Notes under the pieces: generated by a model | Told to the model about the DNA's origin: nothing | What the model saw: the letters and a program-made list of their open reading frames with translations, nothing else | Databases searched by the model: none | Translations under genes and position numbers: made by a program | Shown: piece by piece, positions 47,105 through 58,444 of the stretch | Numbering within the stretch: the stretch's first letter is position 1 | Layout: the number at the start of each line of letters is the position of its first letter | Source of the DNA: Spirometra erinaceieuropaei | Lineage: Eukaryota; Platyhelminthes; Cestoda; Diphyllobothriidea; Diphyllobothriidae | Assembly: GCA_902702965.1 (NCBI GenBank) | Contig: CACRXP010000001.1 | Span: 2,140,084 to 2,204,083 of the forward strand | Direction: 5' to 3' | DNA length: 64,000 bases

Positions 47105-48230
47105 TGATATGAATGTGTTTACAGTACATGTGCTATCTCATGAAGTGTTGACCGAAATTCTGAAACGGGTTACAGATTCGAAAAGATCAAGTAGGATTGC
47201 AAAAGTAATTAACTGACAATGCTTTATTATATGCGCGGGGTAAGAAAATGCTGTTTTTTGGCAACCCTCTTGCGTCTTGGCTTTCCTGTTTTAATGACAG
47301 ACGTATTCATTCCATCTAACAATATTCCGAGTATTTTTACACCCGCCGGCTACTCTTCGTGCCGAATTTTTTTCAAAAAAGAGCTTTTCCTCTTATTAAA
47401 GATTTACGTGTGGGGGTGCAAAACAATAGACCAGAATAGACATTTCAGCAAAATCGACTCCTCAGAACGGCACAGATCAGCGAATATCATCCTGCCGACC
47501 AAAGACTCTACCGAACAACACCGACTTTTAAAACTATCGTAAGCAGTTCCCCATAGTTCGCCCCTAGGCCGCGCATATACTTAACCCCCAACCTTTAGGT
47601 TTTAAAAAAATTTTTCTAATTACGAGATTTTTTAAAACCGTGAAATGTCCAATCGTACTGTATCGCATCAACAAATGTATTAATGCTGGTTATAAAGTGG
47701 ACAACGTGGTCTACATCCACTACAACATTTTGTGAGTCCTTCATGTCCTTTTCACAATAACGTATATAAATGTATGGTTTTCCTTGCACGAAAAGCATAC
47801 AGCTTGTAGTTCTGAACCCCTGAATGCAAGTGCAAAGGCAGATCGGGTCCAAAATTATTCGGGAATTGGGAAATTTTCTTAAAACCGAAAGGTACTCTTT
47901 CTTAAAGTGTAGAATTTAAGGAAGACGTAATTTGTTACCAAACGAGTAAAAGAAAAGTTCTTTGTGTACATATTTTATATAAAATTTGTTTGAATCTATA
48001 AGGTGTAAAAATCAGTGGGAATGATTCACGTTACCTACGTAGTTCCTTCTTTACGGAATGCAATTTATGCAGGAGGTCGACATGAGCTTAATCGAAAGGC
48101 GGAATCCTGATATGACTGGAATACCTCTGCATAATGCGACATGATAATTAATATTACGACCGTACTAAGGTAATCTCTTGGTATTGAGAACACATTTCAG
48201 GATTTCAGTCAACATTTCGTGAGAAAGTTT
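47105..48230. mobile_element. foldback element, copy 2
   Basis: The left end (47105-47225) reads gctatctcatgaagtgttga, as in copy 1. The reverse complement of 47740-48230 matches the left arm of copy 1 for about 480 bp: tttcgtgag/ctcacgaaat start, tcgaataattttg(a/g)a, cttgcattc(t/a)ggg, ggaaaaccata. The arm of this family is therefore longer than copy 1 alone suggests. Interior frames have no recognisable motif. Confidence 0.65.
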
Positions 48231-48838
48231 GCCAGAGGGGAGATGACAGAGTCTGGTGGGTAGATTAATACAGAACTGTTTCGAGGTTGCTTGCCTTCGT
48301 TGAGCCAGTTATAACGCCGATCACCAGCTGACACCGGAAACATAAACATGCGCACACACACACACCTGGCACGGCTTAGCCTCCACTGGGGTCTATATCA
48401 ATCTGCCCATCGGACTCTACCGTCTCCCCTCCTCCATCATAGCTTGGCCGACTTCGGCCTGGCAGGTGGTCGCTTGTTCATGACCCCTGTCACCCATGCG
48501 AAGCTTATTCGTTTCAGGAAGTCAATAGATTGGTGTTTGCACACGCTTGCTTCACATCTGAGGAGGGCTTGGGGAACCAAAGTCGAAAATTTTAGGAATA
48601 CATTTTGCTATCTTTCCCAAAGGACTTATTTCTTCTGAAATATATATGCATATATGCGCTAAAGTGAGAAGGCTCATCGAAAAAAATTGAATCGTACTCG
48701 TGAATATCAAATTGCTGACACCAACCCGTCGTCAGACGAAATGGGAGGAGGCGAAAATAAAGTTGTCAGACTAGACCGAGAGGCTCCATAGGGCAAACAC
48801 TGACAGACCGGCAACTAATGTGTGAGAGGGTAGGCACA
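48231..48838. other. no recognisable feature
   Basis: About 600 bp; a (CA)n-like run at 48348-48363 and one 96-codon frame without motifs. Confidence 0.35.
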
Positions 48839-48839
48839 T

Positions 48840-51120
48840 AATTACGGTAGGATTTGGAGCTGGATCAGGGGAGGGCGAACTGCTACGACTGTCTGTGTCG
48901 GTGTGGAAGGGGGATGGCGATTCAATGGGGCGGCAGACAGTGGAATTAGCAGTCGTCCATGCGGCATGTGGGCAGAGGTCAGTGCGCCGATGTTGGAGGT
49001 TTTAAGAGTTTCAACTGGGGTTCGCCGTGTCTGGCTGGGGAAGCGGGTGAAGAGGGAGATTCTACATGGCGCAGCATGGGTTAGTCGCTGACTCGATTGG
49101 TCGCCTGACTGACTCGAAGTCAATGCTGTGCCCTGACGATGACGCGAGGACGGCTACCGGGCTAAGTCTACCATTCTGTCTGACGGCCAGTTCGTGCTCG
49201 ACAAATCTCGTGCGAACCTGTTTGCTGGTTTCAGCACCAAGATTAGTCTGACCACAATTTCAGGCTATCCATAAATGACTCCAGATTTCTGATTGATGGC
49301 CATTGGTTCCTTTGGATGCCTAAATTGTCAATGAATTGTCGCTGCCGGCCTGTGAGTGACGCCAATCTCAAACTCCCTCATCAGTCTTTCGAGTTTTTCA
49401 GGAATACCAGCCGCATAAGACATTACATGCCCGTATTCCGGTTTAGACTGCCCCTTCGGTTTCTTTCCGCCCGGCCCTCGCCTGCATGTTTCGACAAAAC
49501 TGCCAGGGAATCCGTTGACTGTGAAAAGTTTCCGCAGCAACTGGACCTCGGTCTTCTGGTTAGCTTGCTCAATGCAATGCGTTGCAACACTACGGTGGGG
49601 TGCTCTCACGCAGCTGCGTTTGTGCGAAAGGGTGCGGTTGCAAAGACAACGTAGAATATGAAAGGTATTCTTCGCTTTCCTGTTAAGCGTTGTTTTCAGT
49701 TCCCCATCCTCAACACGTCGAGAAATGGCAACTGCCAGATTTTGCCTTCTTCCATCGTGAACTGGATGTCTGGGAAGAACGCATTCAGATTTTGCTTTAA
49801 TTCCCCAATACTGTCTCGACTGATGATGACAACTGTGTCAGTAACTGCTGATAAAAGCAAAGATGCGAGTTCCAGGAATTAGTTGATAAGAAGAAGGAGC
49901 GATCGTTGGAACACGTGCTTTATTCGCTTGACGTTTCGGATTCACACTCGAACCAGTCATCAGAGACAGTGACAAAAACGGGTGATTCGTGTCACTAACA
50001 AACCGTACACACAGCCGTAGTCAATAGTGAACAAAAGCCAGTGCCTCTAGTAGCTGCGACACTGATTCAGCAATCAGGCTGGACGACGGCGACCTCACTG
50101 GCGTACCTTTGACTTGTTTGTACACAGCTCCACTGAAGGCGAAGAAGGTCCTCTCGCAATGTCTCGAGGGATCGATAAGGTGCCACATCTTGGGTTGCTT
50201 GTCTACCTCGTCGAATTGCTCATTTAAGAAGACTTGTAGGCTTTTCAACTACAAAATGTTGCGAGATGGAGAGAAAAAGTGATGTCATCTCAGAGGACAC
50301 CATCACCTCGTCAGCTCTAAGCCGAATATCATGTAGCTTTTGCAAGAATTGTTCAGCAAACTGGTCGGCTATTTCAAGGCCCGACTTAGAAGCTTGAGAC
50401 ATTGAAACTGCCACCCTGCCATGCCAAAAGTTTCGGTACCTCATGGGGAAACGATCGGCCGTAGGGAAATTTCCAGATTGTGAACCTTGGGGGGGGGGGG
50501 GGGGGGGGGGCACACAATCTCGCGATCGTTGCACCTTTCAGTTGTGTTGTTTCCCAGTCAGTCTGTGTTCTTGCTTTTGACTTCTCAAGACTTTCCAAGT
50601 CTCTGCTGATATTGCTTACCAACATCTTCGTTGTATGATCCTCGTAAGGGAAGTAGGCAGTCCTATTGCCCAAAAGTACCTCGAATTTGTTTATGTAGTC
50701 CTGCTTGTTCAGTAAAGTTGCTGACCGTCCTTTGTCGGCTGAAATTATGACAATGCTTTTGTCAGTCTTCAACGTCCGTGTTGCCGCGCCTTCTGTTTTT
50801 GAGAGCGTATTGTACTTCGTGTGAGACATCAGTTTGGGAGATATTCGCTGTCGCAAGAGATTTCTGATTTCTTTGGGCTTCAGGAATGCCAAATTCTGCA
50901 GCTGAAATGAAGTCAAGTGGTTGGACATCAGTGACACTGAAGCAGGCACCATGGCCCAGGACTTTTACCTGCTCTACTGCCAGTTATTTGGAAGCTAGGT
51001 TGCGCACAACATTAACATTGCAGAAGTTTACATTCTTTCCGCTCAACGTGGTCAACGTCTGCGTCATTTTGGCTTCACGTGGATCGCGAATGCGCCTGGC
51101 ACTGAAAGAAATGCTATAGT
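48840..51120 (-). pseudogene. Penelope-like element, nearly full length, broken
   Basis: Minus-strand reading in several frames, in the correct order. N-terminal: VVRNLASK, then LKTDKSIVIISADKGRSATL with LNKQDYINKFEVLLGNRTAY (RT motif with ADKGR). RT core: KVHNLEISLRPIVSP, FLQKLHDIRLRADEVMVSSE, TSLFLSI, and SGAVYKQVKGTPVRSPSSSL with IAESVSQLLEALAFVHY. Linker: LLRKLFTVNGFPGSFVETCR, and FEIGVTHRPAATI. GIY-YIG domain: CGQTNLGAETSKQVRTRFVE with HELAVRQNGR. Stops and frameshifts and a 22-C run at the PKVH motif show it is inactive. Length of about 2.3 kb fits a complete element ORF. Confidence 0.85.
50489..50510 (+). repeat. 22-base G run inside the Penelope RT
   Basis: An uninterrupted run of 22 G on plus (C on minus) sits just before AAG GTT CAC, the codons of PKVH. 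It shifts the frame by one base. It could be a real expansion, a sequencing artefact or a mis-sized homopolymer. Confidence 0.95.
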
Positions 51121-51325
51121 GTAGATCTTTTGTTAGCTCTTCTCTAAGGCTCGTTGAGCATTTGACTTACTCTTCCTCAAATGCTGCTATTTACGTACGC
51201 CATTCCATTTACCTCTATTCAATTGCCTGGGTCTCACGTATTTTCAACAATTCAACATAAATATGTATAACGATAGAGGGTGCTTACCGATCGCGTTACA
51301 GGACAAAGTCATCCCATTGTACCTT

Positions 51326-51363
51326 GGGGCTTTCCTTCGAGCCCCGCCAGCAGTATATATAAA
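51326..51363 (+). promoter_or_regulatory. hairpin plus TATA-like motif
   Basis: ggggct/agcccc pair around an 8-base loop (51326-51345), and 8 bases further a TATATATAAA begins (51353). No plus-strand gene follows, so a promoter role is unproven. Confidence 0.2.
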
Positions 51364-51509
51364 CGTATTACAGTTCGGGCGTCACTGCCAACGCCGTGTG
51401 CTCCGCAGAAGGGCAGGAGCAGGGGCGGCGACTTGCGCGTGAGTTACTTTATAACGGCAGTAGACTTTCACTGAATATATCGCACTTTCTCCTCCCGGCT
51501 TGTGGCCGA

Positions 51510-51660
51510 TGTCAAGACAGAGTCAACAAGACTGGAGGCAGGAGAGGACACAGGCATAAACCCGCACCTAGGCCAACTACCACATCCCCTGGTCTAAAGC
51601 ATACACTAAGCAAGACTTTACCCAACAAGAGAAGACGGCCGCTCAGATCTCACTAGGTGA
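51510..51660 (-). repeat. GC-rich dispersed repeat, copy A4
   Basis: Plus-strand text gtcaagacagagtcaacaag, gactggaggcaggagagg, cgcacctaggcc and tcccctggtc matches the reverse complement of 6800-6900 (copy A1) in order. It is shorter than A1. Confidence 0.5.
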
Positions 51661-52195
51661 GAGTGCCATAGGGACCATATTAAGTAGGGACCACTGCATC
51701 CTGATTCTCAGTCCACAAACACGCGGCTGGACTGACTGCGTGGTCTAAGTTGAAGCGTCAGTTGACGATCTTCCAGATCACGGCTTTTAGCACACAGCAA
51801 TAGTCTCAAGCACGTCCGATTGTTCATAGTGGGGAATTATACACCGAGTGTCAACCTCATTCCCTCTGTCATATCCCATGCACCAGCCGGCTGTCCGAGC
51901 TGGTTAACCAAGATTGGAAACGGTGACTGGCAGACCTGAGAACAGCTCGTTTACGCGTTCCACACACGGCCTGGCCCTCCATATGTACACACAAGGATTT
52001 CAAACACAAGGGGTAGATCGCTCGGATCTCACATGCAGCAGAGGAGTCGCATGGAGAAAGGAGCCGAGGAACATACTCCCGGCTTGCGTGAGGGATGCCG
52101 GTGGCGTGGGAGGCCGGAGATGTTCATGCGCGATGCATGTGTCGATATGGGGGTGAGTGGTGCTGTGACCATGCCCGCAGTGATTTACCACAGGT
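51661..52195. other. probable 3' region of the zinc-finger LINE
   Basis: It lies directly after (on minus) the zinc-finger tail of the LINE at 52.2-53.6 kb. It probably includes that element's 3'UTR; no coding content. Confidence 0.35.
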
Positions 52196-52196
52196 T

Positions 52197-53600
52197 TCAA
52201 TGAATATTCATGTGACTGTATAGGCCTATGCGGTGATTGAATGTGCGAAGGCAATGCGGGTATTTGAGGCGATGGCGTCTGGCGTATGTTGGTGTTTCAG
52301 GCACTGTTTTGCAAGTCACTGTGCGATGGCTTCGCAAATGCCCAATCAGGCCAATGCGCGTGGCGACTGTGCGGTGACTGTGTGGGCAGGATAGGTCGGG
52401 AAATGTAGACTCGGTTCCGATGGTGGCGATGGTAGCGCTGGGCGATGGGGAGTTCGTTTTGCTTTGAATAGTAGATGTGCAAGTTTTGCTGGGTGTGTCG
52501 ATGCTGCAGTGAATTCCGCTGTTGTGGATGCTAATGCGACCGAATATGCCCATGCCCATGCGCGTAGACAGTATGGACAGTGAAGGCGTATAGGCGAGTG
52601 TATGTGGGGGTTCCTTGTATTGATTCGCCGGCCAAGAAGCGGTGGATTCGCAGGTAACCGACCAGGCCGATGTGTGAGGTGAATGTGCGATCCCCATGAA
52701 GACAGATTAAGATCTAGTCCACATCGCTGGAGGTGGGGCTGGTAATGGCAAGGCGGATTGTGGCTGTCGTGGCTGCGGATGTTTCGGTATCGATGATGGA
52801 GAGGCGGATGGTCGACGGCGGTGGCCACGGGGATTCGAGCAGCGTTGGTGAGGGTAGACGCCGTGCGGTTGAAGCAGGGACGATCGAGGAGGCAGTGGTT
52901 GATGTGGTCAGGCGGATGGTCCAATGAGTCCGTAGACATTCAATGAGACCGACCCGCGCGCGGAATACTTGTTGACAAAGCGGGAATTTTGGTAGGGGTT
53001 AGGGGTTGGCGTTGCGGGTTAGGAGCGTCTGAGATGTGAGAGCTTTCCCTTGGGCTTTGGTAGCGGCGATCCGATTGGCCTTATAGATGGCTAATCCAGT
53101 TTTCACTGCTGTTCTCCAGGCCGGTCAGTACTGTGCGAGGTCTTCCAAGTCTTTGAAATGATCTGAAGCCGCTTCAATGAACTCTTCAGGGTGTTCTTGT
53201 AGAGAGACTTTTGGTCTTGTCGGCTAGCACCCGTGGCGGCATCCACGTAGAAGGGTGGCTTTTGTAAACGCTCGTCATCCATCCTCAGGGATTGTCCAGT
53301 TCGGCGTAGTTGCAGTTGCTTCAGCAGGACGTGGAGGCTGAGGATTCTAGTCCGTTCCAGAACTTCTGCGCTCGACATTCTGTCCTGCCTTTAGAGCTTT
53401 AGTATCTGGCGGGGATAATTTGCCTCTTGTAGACTGTCCCGGTCTCTGCACAATACAGCGTTGTCAGCAGGATGGCAGCTCTGTATTTCTTCAGTTCAGT
53501 GTTTGTGGGGAGACTGTGAAGATTCCATACGGTGTTCCGCAGCCGGCCGAAGGCTTGGCTAGCTTTAGGGCTCCAGTGAGCCTACTTAATGAATTCGGAC
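52197..53600 (-). pseudogene. RTE-like LINE with C-terminal C2H2 zinc-finger array
   Basis: Reading minus: KASQAFGRLRNTVWNLHSLP and ELKKYRAAILLTTLYCAETG with TVYKR (RT thumb), VLERTRILSLHVLLKQLQLR and SLRMDDERLQKPPFYVDAAT (post-RT), then LYKNTLKSSLKRLQI. After stops and frame changes come degraded fingers: FPLCQQVFRARVGLIECLRT, RTFTSHIGLVGYLRIHRF, CPHSHRTVATRIGLIGHLRS and YPHCLRTFNHRIGLYSHMNI. The spacer TYARRHRL corresponds to the GAPTYTRR-type linker. Several zinc-binding Cys are lost (CPHS, YPHC). I know this RT plus finger tail from tapeworm repeats. Confidence 0.85.
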
Positions 53601-54181
53601 ACAAAGATGCCTTTAAGGAGGGTCAATGTGGCTGGCTGAAACCGACATACTGCCCGACGCGATTTAATGGTCTACTGATGATCCTCAAACCAAATGTTCC
53701 ATTAGGCAAATATTTGTCTTAAAAGACATATTTACGCACAGTTTGACAAAATAGGCGTACTCCAAACTGCAGTTTCTTCAAAAAATTCTACTATCTCCAT
53801 CTGATGAACCTCTGAGTTCCTTTTAGACAGATAGTTCAGCCGAAAAAAATCAGGGTCCCTGTCGACGTAATGGTGTTCATATTCATTCCACTAAATCTGG
53901 TCCAGGAAGCCCTGCGCAAGTAATTGGAAGAGCCATTCGACGAAATGCATGAATCGCTAAATATAAGGTGTACCTCATAACGCCGTCAGAATTTGGGCAG
54001 AATCATATTCCTTTTTTAAGAACCTATGTAAATTCCAGCGAGTCGTCTCCAGACATACGGCTCTAAAGAGTACATCGCTGAGGTGCTGTATAACTTATCT
54101 GTCTCGTTGCTGCTGCTAACGCTAGTGATGAACTCCTGAGATAGGGTGAAATTCCAAGAGAAGAAACGAAATGGTACATTC
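53601..54181. other. no recognisable feature
   Basis: About 580 bp upstream (on minus) of the LINE fragment above. It shows no further RT text, so the LINE is 5'-truncated near 53600. Confidence 0.4.
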
Positions 54182-54352
54182 TCCTTCTTCTTCTTCTTCT
54201 TCTTCTTCTTCTTCTTCTTCTTCTTCTTCTTCTTCTTCTTCTTCCTCTTCCTCTTCCTCTTCCTCTTCCTCTTCCTCCTCCTCCTCTTCCTCTTCCTCTT
54301 CTTCTTCTTCTTCTTCTTCTTCTTCTTCTTCTTCTTCTTCTTCTTCCTTTCA
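54182..54352 (+). repeat. TTC/TCC polypyrimidine tract
   Basis: About 170 bp of almost pure pyrimidine: (TTC)n, then (TTCCTC)n and (TCC)n, then (TTC)n again. The four open frames across it (poly-Lys, poly-Arg, poly-Phe, poly-Ser) are artefacts. The nested symmetric order is (TTC)-(TTCCTC)-(TTC). Confidence 0.97.
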
Positions 54353-55955
54353 TTTTTAGAGCACGATCCGCCCACCTAAACAGACGGAGATTTGTCCTTC
54401 CAGGTGGGGTAGGAAAATATTATTTTTTTTCACACTGGATCACAGTTGACATATCCCCAAATAGCCGCTGGTTAGTTATCAGTAGGTGTTTCGGTATAGA
54501 AGGCGCTAACAAGCTCAGGGAAACAATTTTAAGTTGACCATACAGGCAAGGTATCAATTGTGAAATTTTGGCGACGGTTTTTAAGCGAATGAAAAATAAG
54601 CAGACTTGAAGCGTTATCATCGCATGCAAAAAGGGAATTGTAGTGAGAAATATAGGAGCTCGCTGTTTGGAAAACAGCAGACAAGAGTACCTGCGGTGTT
54701 TGGAAAGACACAATCTATTAGTTGAATTCTGTGGTTTACCTAAATTAATCAATTAGGCATACATTTATAGTTCAAAAACACCCCAAAATCCGTCATTTAG
54801 CTTAGTCGTGCAACTGGATAGTGGCACCGTAATCAGTAATTTCTTTCTTCTCGATTGGCATATGAAGGCAGAATTTCTTGGGCATTTACTACTGAAACCG
54901 ACAGGAGGTGCTTGTTACGTTAACCGTACTAACGAAATGAGGGGCTTTCTGATGGTAAGAGCACAAAAGAAACCAAAAAACTTGTGAGTATGGGTAGAAT
55001 AATAATATAATAAAGTACACTCACACGGTGGCTTCCTCCAAATGCTGCAAAGAGACCATGTAAACACTGACGAAGTCAGATTCGGCGTGTGCGAACTTTA
55101 GATGATTAATCCTAAGGTTTATACAGTGAAATAACGGGATGAGCAGAACATTAAATTAAAAGCGTTTATGGGAGAGAGGGGAATAGGGGTTGTTCACATA
55201 TGACAGACAACAAGAGTACTTATAATCCAGTCCTTTCAGAGGCATGAGAAGGGGAAAAGGGGAGTCCGACAGTATACTACGCTGATGTATCGTATATTGC
55301 TATACAGGCCTGAGGATGGATAATTGATAACATACGTCCGCCAAAGGTGACTTCTTCTCCGGAATTTTTCTTCCCATTACAACCGGAAGTAAATATTTCG
55401 ATATTACTCAGGGAGTGCTGACTCCCGTGAGGTTATGATTGCATAAACACCTACCGCAGTACAGATTTTTAATGTACCGAAGATTAGAAGGTTGTGATAA
55501 CATGACAACTAGTTCATGAATTGCTTAGCAAAGGGCATGTAGCAAATCTGCATTTTCTTTGCCCACCGGACAGAAATCTTGTCATCCTCACCAAAGTTAC
55601 CAGTTCATTAACATTTATTTAAAAAAGGCAGTCACTAAGTTATTATCGCGTAGGATATTCTGTGGTTAGTTTCCCGTATAAGTACGGCACTTGTTGACCG
55701 AAGAATGATAAAACTGGGTAAGTTGCAAAATAACTGACTGTTTGATCACATAGGTCATAATGAGCATTAATAAACCGGAGTTTTGAGGCCTTGAAGCTGA
55801 CCAGAAGGGACTTAGTAGGGATTGGAGTACAGCTTTAAAGAGGCTAGGACACAGACATAAACTACTAATCCTTCTTTTCGTAGCATGACATAAAATAAAA
55901 CGGACTGCGTACGTGGAACCGCCACACAGAGTAACGTGACTGGCAATCTCTGGCC
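54353..55955. other. no recognisable feature
   Basis: About 1.6 kb of AT-rich DNA; minus-strand open frames at 54420-54752 show no known motif. Confidence 0.35.
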
Positions 55956-55959
55956 ATCG

Positions 55960-56290
55960 CATTCATCTCTTCCCGATTTTGATGCGCTCGGTCCACGCAG
56001 AGACGTAAAAAACTGGTGGGAAGGAGTGGAAGAGTGTGTGTCACCCAAATGATTCCGTTTTCAAGAATCAGGCCTCAAGGGCTGCCGTTCGGTTCGTTTA
56101 GTGTCTTCACCTAGAATCTTTACAGTGTCCAAATCAAAGGTATGTCCTATCGCCTCTCTTTGCATTGCAATAAGGAGCTTTGTTTTGTGCGTTTCTTCGT
56201 GAGCTGAAGCTTATTTACGTTAGTTTGCTGTCTGTGTTCCGTTTCTCCCAGGTACTGACGGTTTTCTCCTCTCATTAAATATTCTTGTGA
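55960..56290 (-). pseudogene. Penelope-like GIY-YIG tail, fragment
   Basis: Minus-strand reading gives YLGETEHRQQTNVNK (like Y.GET...LQTR), then, in another frame, HKTKLLIAMQREAIGHTFDL and DTVKILGEDTKRTERQ. These fit the end of a GIY-YIG domain (..EH...., GH.FD...V.IL......R...EAW). Frame changes show it is dead. Penelope assignment is likely but not certain. Confidence 0.55.
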
Positions 56291-56529
56291 CTTTCTGTGC
56301 GTCCCAAGTACTTAGAAGTGGAAACTAGCCAAGATCTATGGAAAACGACAGACGGAGAATAAAGTCATTCCTGCGATCGTTTGGAACTTTTGATCACTCA
56401 GCCTGCAGGCCCAATCTACTGGCGAGTGCGAAGGGGAGGGGAGCGAGAGAGATCGAGATCGATCTACCTCAGATCTAGAGCCTAGTTGTTCTACATAAAA
56501 ATCAAACGACCTCTAAACTAGTCATTTTG

Positions 56530-56900
56530 CGCCGACGGTCCTGGCGGAGAAAATCGTCAACTGACCGGAACAACTTTGTCCGGCCTGTGGAGCAGACGGC
56601 AAATGCGCCCCTTCTAGCGGCCTTTATGGCGGTTTAAATTATGTGAGATCTGGCGGTACGTGTGGAGGTAGGGGGTCCACGTTGTGGGCGTCATGCGTAA
56701 ACCGGCTGTTTAACTTTGCTGCGCCCACGCCCACCTCCGGTCGTCTGGACTTTGCCTTGTCACCAGAAGGTGGCGCTTGTGGTCAGGGGACGCGTAAGGC
56801 AAGTCTAGCGCAAGCCTGCCTCACTAATTTGTGCACATGTCACGACTGTGTCCAAGCCGTGGGGCAGTGGCGGATATCGTGTGGGCGTCTGTTGAGGTAC
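56530..56900 (+). repeat. GC-rich dispersed repeat, copy A5
   Basis: It shares with copy A1 the blocks cgtcaactgaccgg, gcccct, gcctttatggc, ttgccttgtcacc and gcgcaag..tgcctcactaa, then ccgtggggcagtggcg (compare actgtggggcacacgg). The 99-codon open frame here is most likely a by-product of the repeat. Confidence 0.55.
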
Positions 56901-57007
56901 CGCATGAAACCAGGTCAGGAACTCTTAGTTGGACATACGTAGGCTCACTGTTGGGTCGCTAAGGGCCTATTACAGGCCACCGACAAAAAAGGGTGATTGT
57001 TCGCGAG

Positions 57008-57222
57008 ACTTTTACAAAGTTAACAGCAAGACCTTATTTCGTAGCCATACCTGTTAGGGGGATAGGGCTAGGGGTTAATGTTAGGGCTAGGGTTAGGGGT
57101 TTGGGTCAGGGGTTAGGGGTTAGGATTAGGGATTATGGGTTGGGGTTAGGGGTTAGGCTAGAGCTTGTCTACTGCAGGTACGGCTACGAAATAAGATCCA
57201 GCCAAGTTAACGTTTTAAAAGC
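57008..57222. mobile_element. foldback element with TTAGGG-like core
   Basis: Arms of about 48 bp pair: left 57010-57056 (gttaacagcaagaccttatttcgtagccatacctg) against right 57172-57222 (caggtacggctacgaaataagatccagccaagttaac), with few mismatches. The core is described separately. No coding potential; the 85-codon frame crossing it is made by the repeat. Confidence 0.75.
57053..57165 (+). repeat. interstitial TTAGGG-like repeat array
   Basis: About 110 bp of degenerate gttagggg, gggttagg and ggattaggg units. The flatworm telomere repeat is TTAGGG (known), so this is a telomere-like interstitial array rather than a telomere. Confidence 0.85.
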
Positions 57223-58335
57223 GTATACATGCTCGTTTTCAGTGTTCTAGCGATGCATAATTTGCTCTAAGTCGATTCTCACTAAACTTGGTACCTTTTT
57301 TGCTTTTATGCTACCGCAAACAGACGTCTCTATCTGAATCAAAAGGGATACCCTCTAAGCGGGGTCTGCGGACCAGTGGGCAGTGTAAAATACGCATATT
57401 GGTGTCGACGTTCAAGCCCAGGTTGATAAGAGCTCGGAGAGGGCATCGCGTGGCTGTCTGCCAGCTTATTTACGCCTGTCTGATGCAAGCAGTGGGTAGT
57501 AAGGAGGCTGAACAGTGAAAAAGTGTTTCCTCAGGTCCGAAAAATGAGAAGTCGACGAATACGCAGCGACACCATGTACAAACGTGATTGGGAATTGATT
57601 TAACGGCTAGTAATGAGAAGGTCGGAGAGGGTGGTAGTAGTTCCACGAGATGAGTGATGCGCGTTGCAATGTACGGCCTCATCCGCTGTCCAGCGCTATC
57701 CTGGTACCTCAAACTGCTCTATCGGTAGGATGGGTGAAGGCGTCTGAATACGAAGAGTCCAATTACTCCTACTATTTCACCATGCCGCATCAAGCAACGG
57801 CAATCAAGCGGGCAGCGACATAATTGGGTTTATTGACTGCCGCAGAGTTAAGGCTCGCGCTCCCTGGCGGGATCTGCGATGGTTAGTGGCATAGCAAACG
57901 TCTCAGGACATCTTGCTACTCGGGTTATTTAAATGTGTACAAGAAATGCACCCTTTGTGAAGCATTTGCATGAAAAGTAATTTGCCTTTTGTAAGCACAA
58001 AAAGTGGGAGAAAAGACGCGCTCTTGTGTCCTGAGTGGGTTTGAGTCGGAACCTTGTGAATGATCCAAAAGTTTTCGGCGCCACATTAGCAAAGCACAGT
58101 GTGTGGAGTGAGCTGATATCGCTCCCGAACATCATCACTATTATAATTACACTTTAGGATTATATTCGAGTCGAAAATCTCTTTGAGGGATGCAGCCAAG
58201 AGAGAATGAAAGTTGTGAGCTTTCTGCGCAGTCACCAAAGCGCGTCATCATTCGGGTGCAGGACTACATGAACGGCCAAATTCAGGTAACGTAGAAAAGA
58301 ACATGTTTTAGGCAACGACCGGTTTAGGGACGCCA
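57223..58335. other. no recognisable feature
   Basis: About 1.1 kb; open frames at 57288-57712 and 57929-58138 show no motif. Confidence 0.35.
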
Positions 58336-58339
58336 AACA

Positions 58340-58410
58340 CACACACTAGCAGCCAAAGATGCCTGTCTTACGGGAAAGGTGGTAATACGGGATTTACGGG
58401 CGGTGCCTAT
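58340..58410 (+). repeat. fragment related to the Merlin-type element
   Basis: agccaaagatgcctgtctta, cggg(a)aaggtggtaata and cgggatttacgggcggtg match 60734-60790 inside the Merlin-type element (accaaagcagcctgtctta, acaggtggtaata, gggttttatgggaggtg). No inverted repeat end was seen here. Confidence 0.55.
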
Positions 58411-58444
58411 GTATGCATAGAGGAATGGCAGAATAAGTACAGAT

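Noticed and set aside
51326..51363. Promoter of the Penelope-like element
   Set aside because: The TATA-like motif and hairpin are on the plus strand, while the element reads minus, so orientation does not fit.
54016..54379. Poly-Lys, poly-Arg, poly-Phe and poly-Ser open frames
   Set aside because: All are six-frame readings of one TTC/TCC tract.
56643..56942. 99-codon plus-strand frame
   Set aside because: Lies on repeat copy A5; the aligned stretch in A1 does not keep the frame.
57008..57222. True telomere or chromosome end
   Set aside because: The TTAGGG-like array is short, degenerate and enclosed by inverted arms within ordinary sequence.
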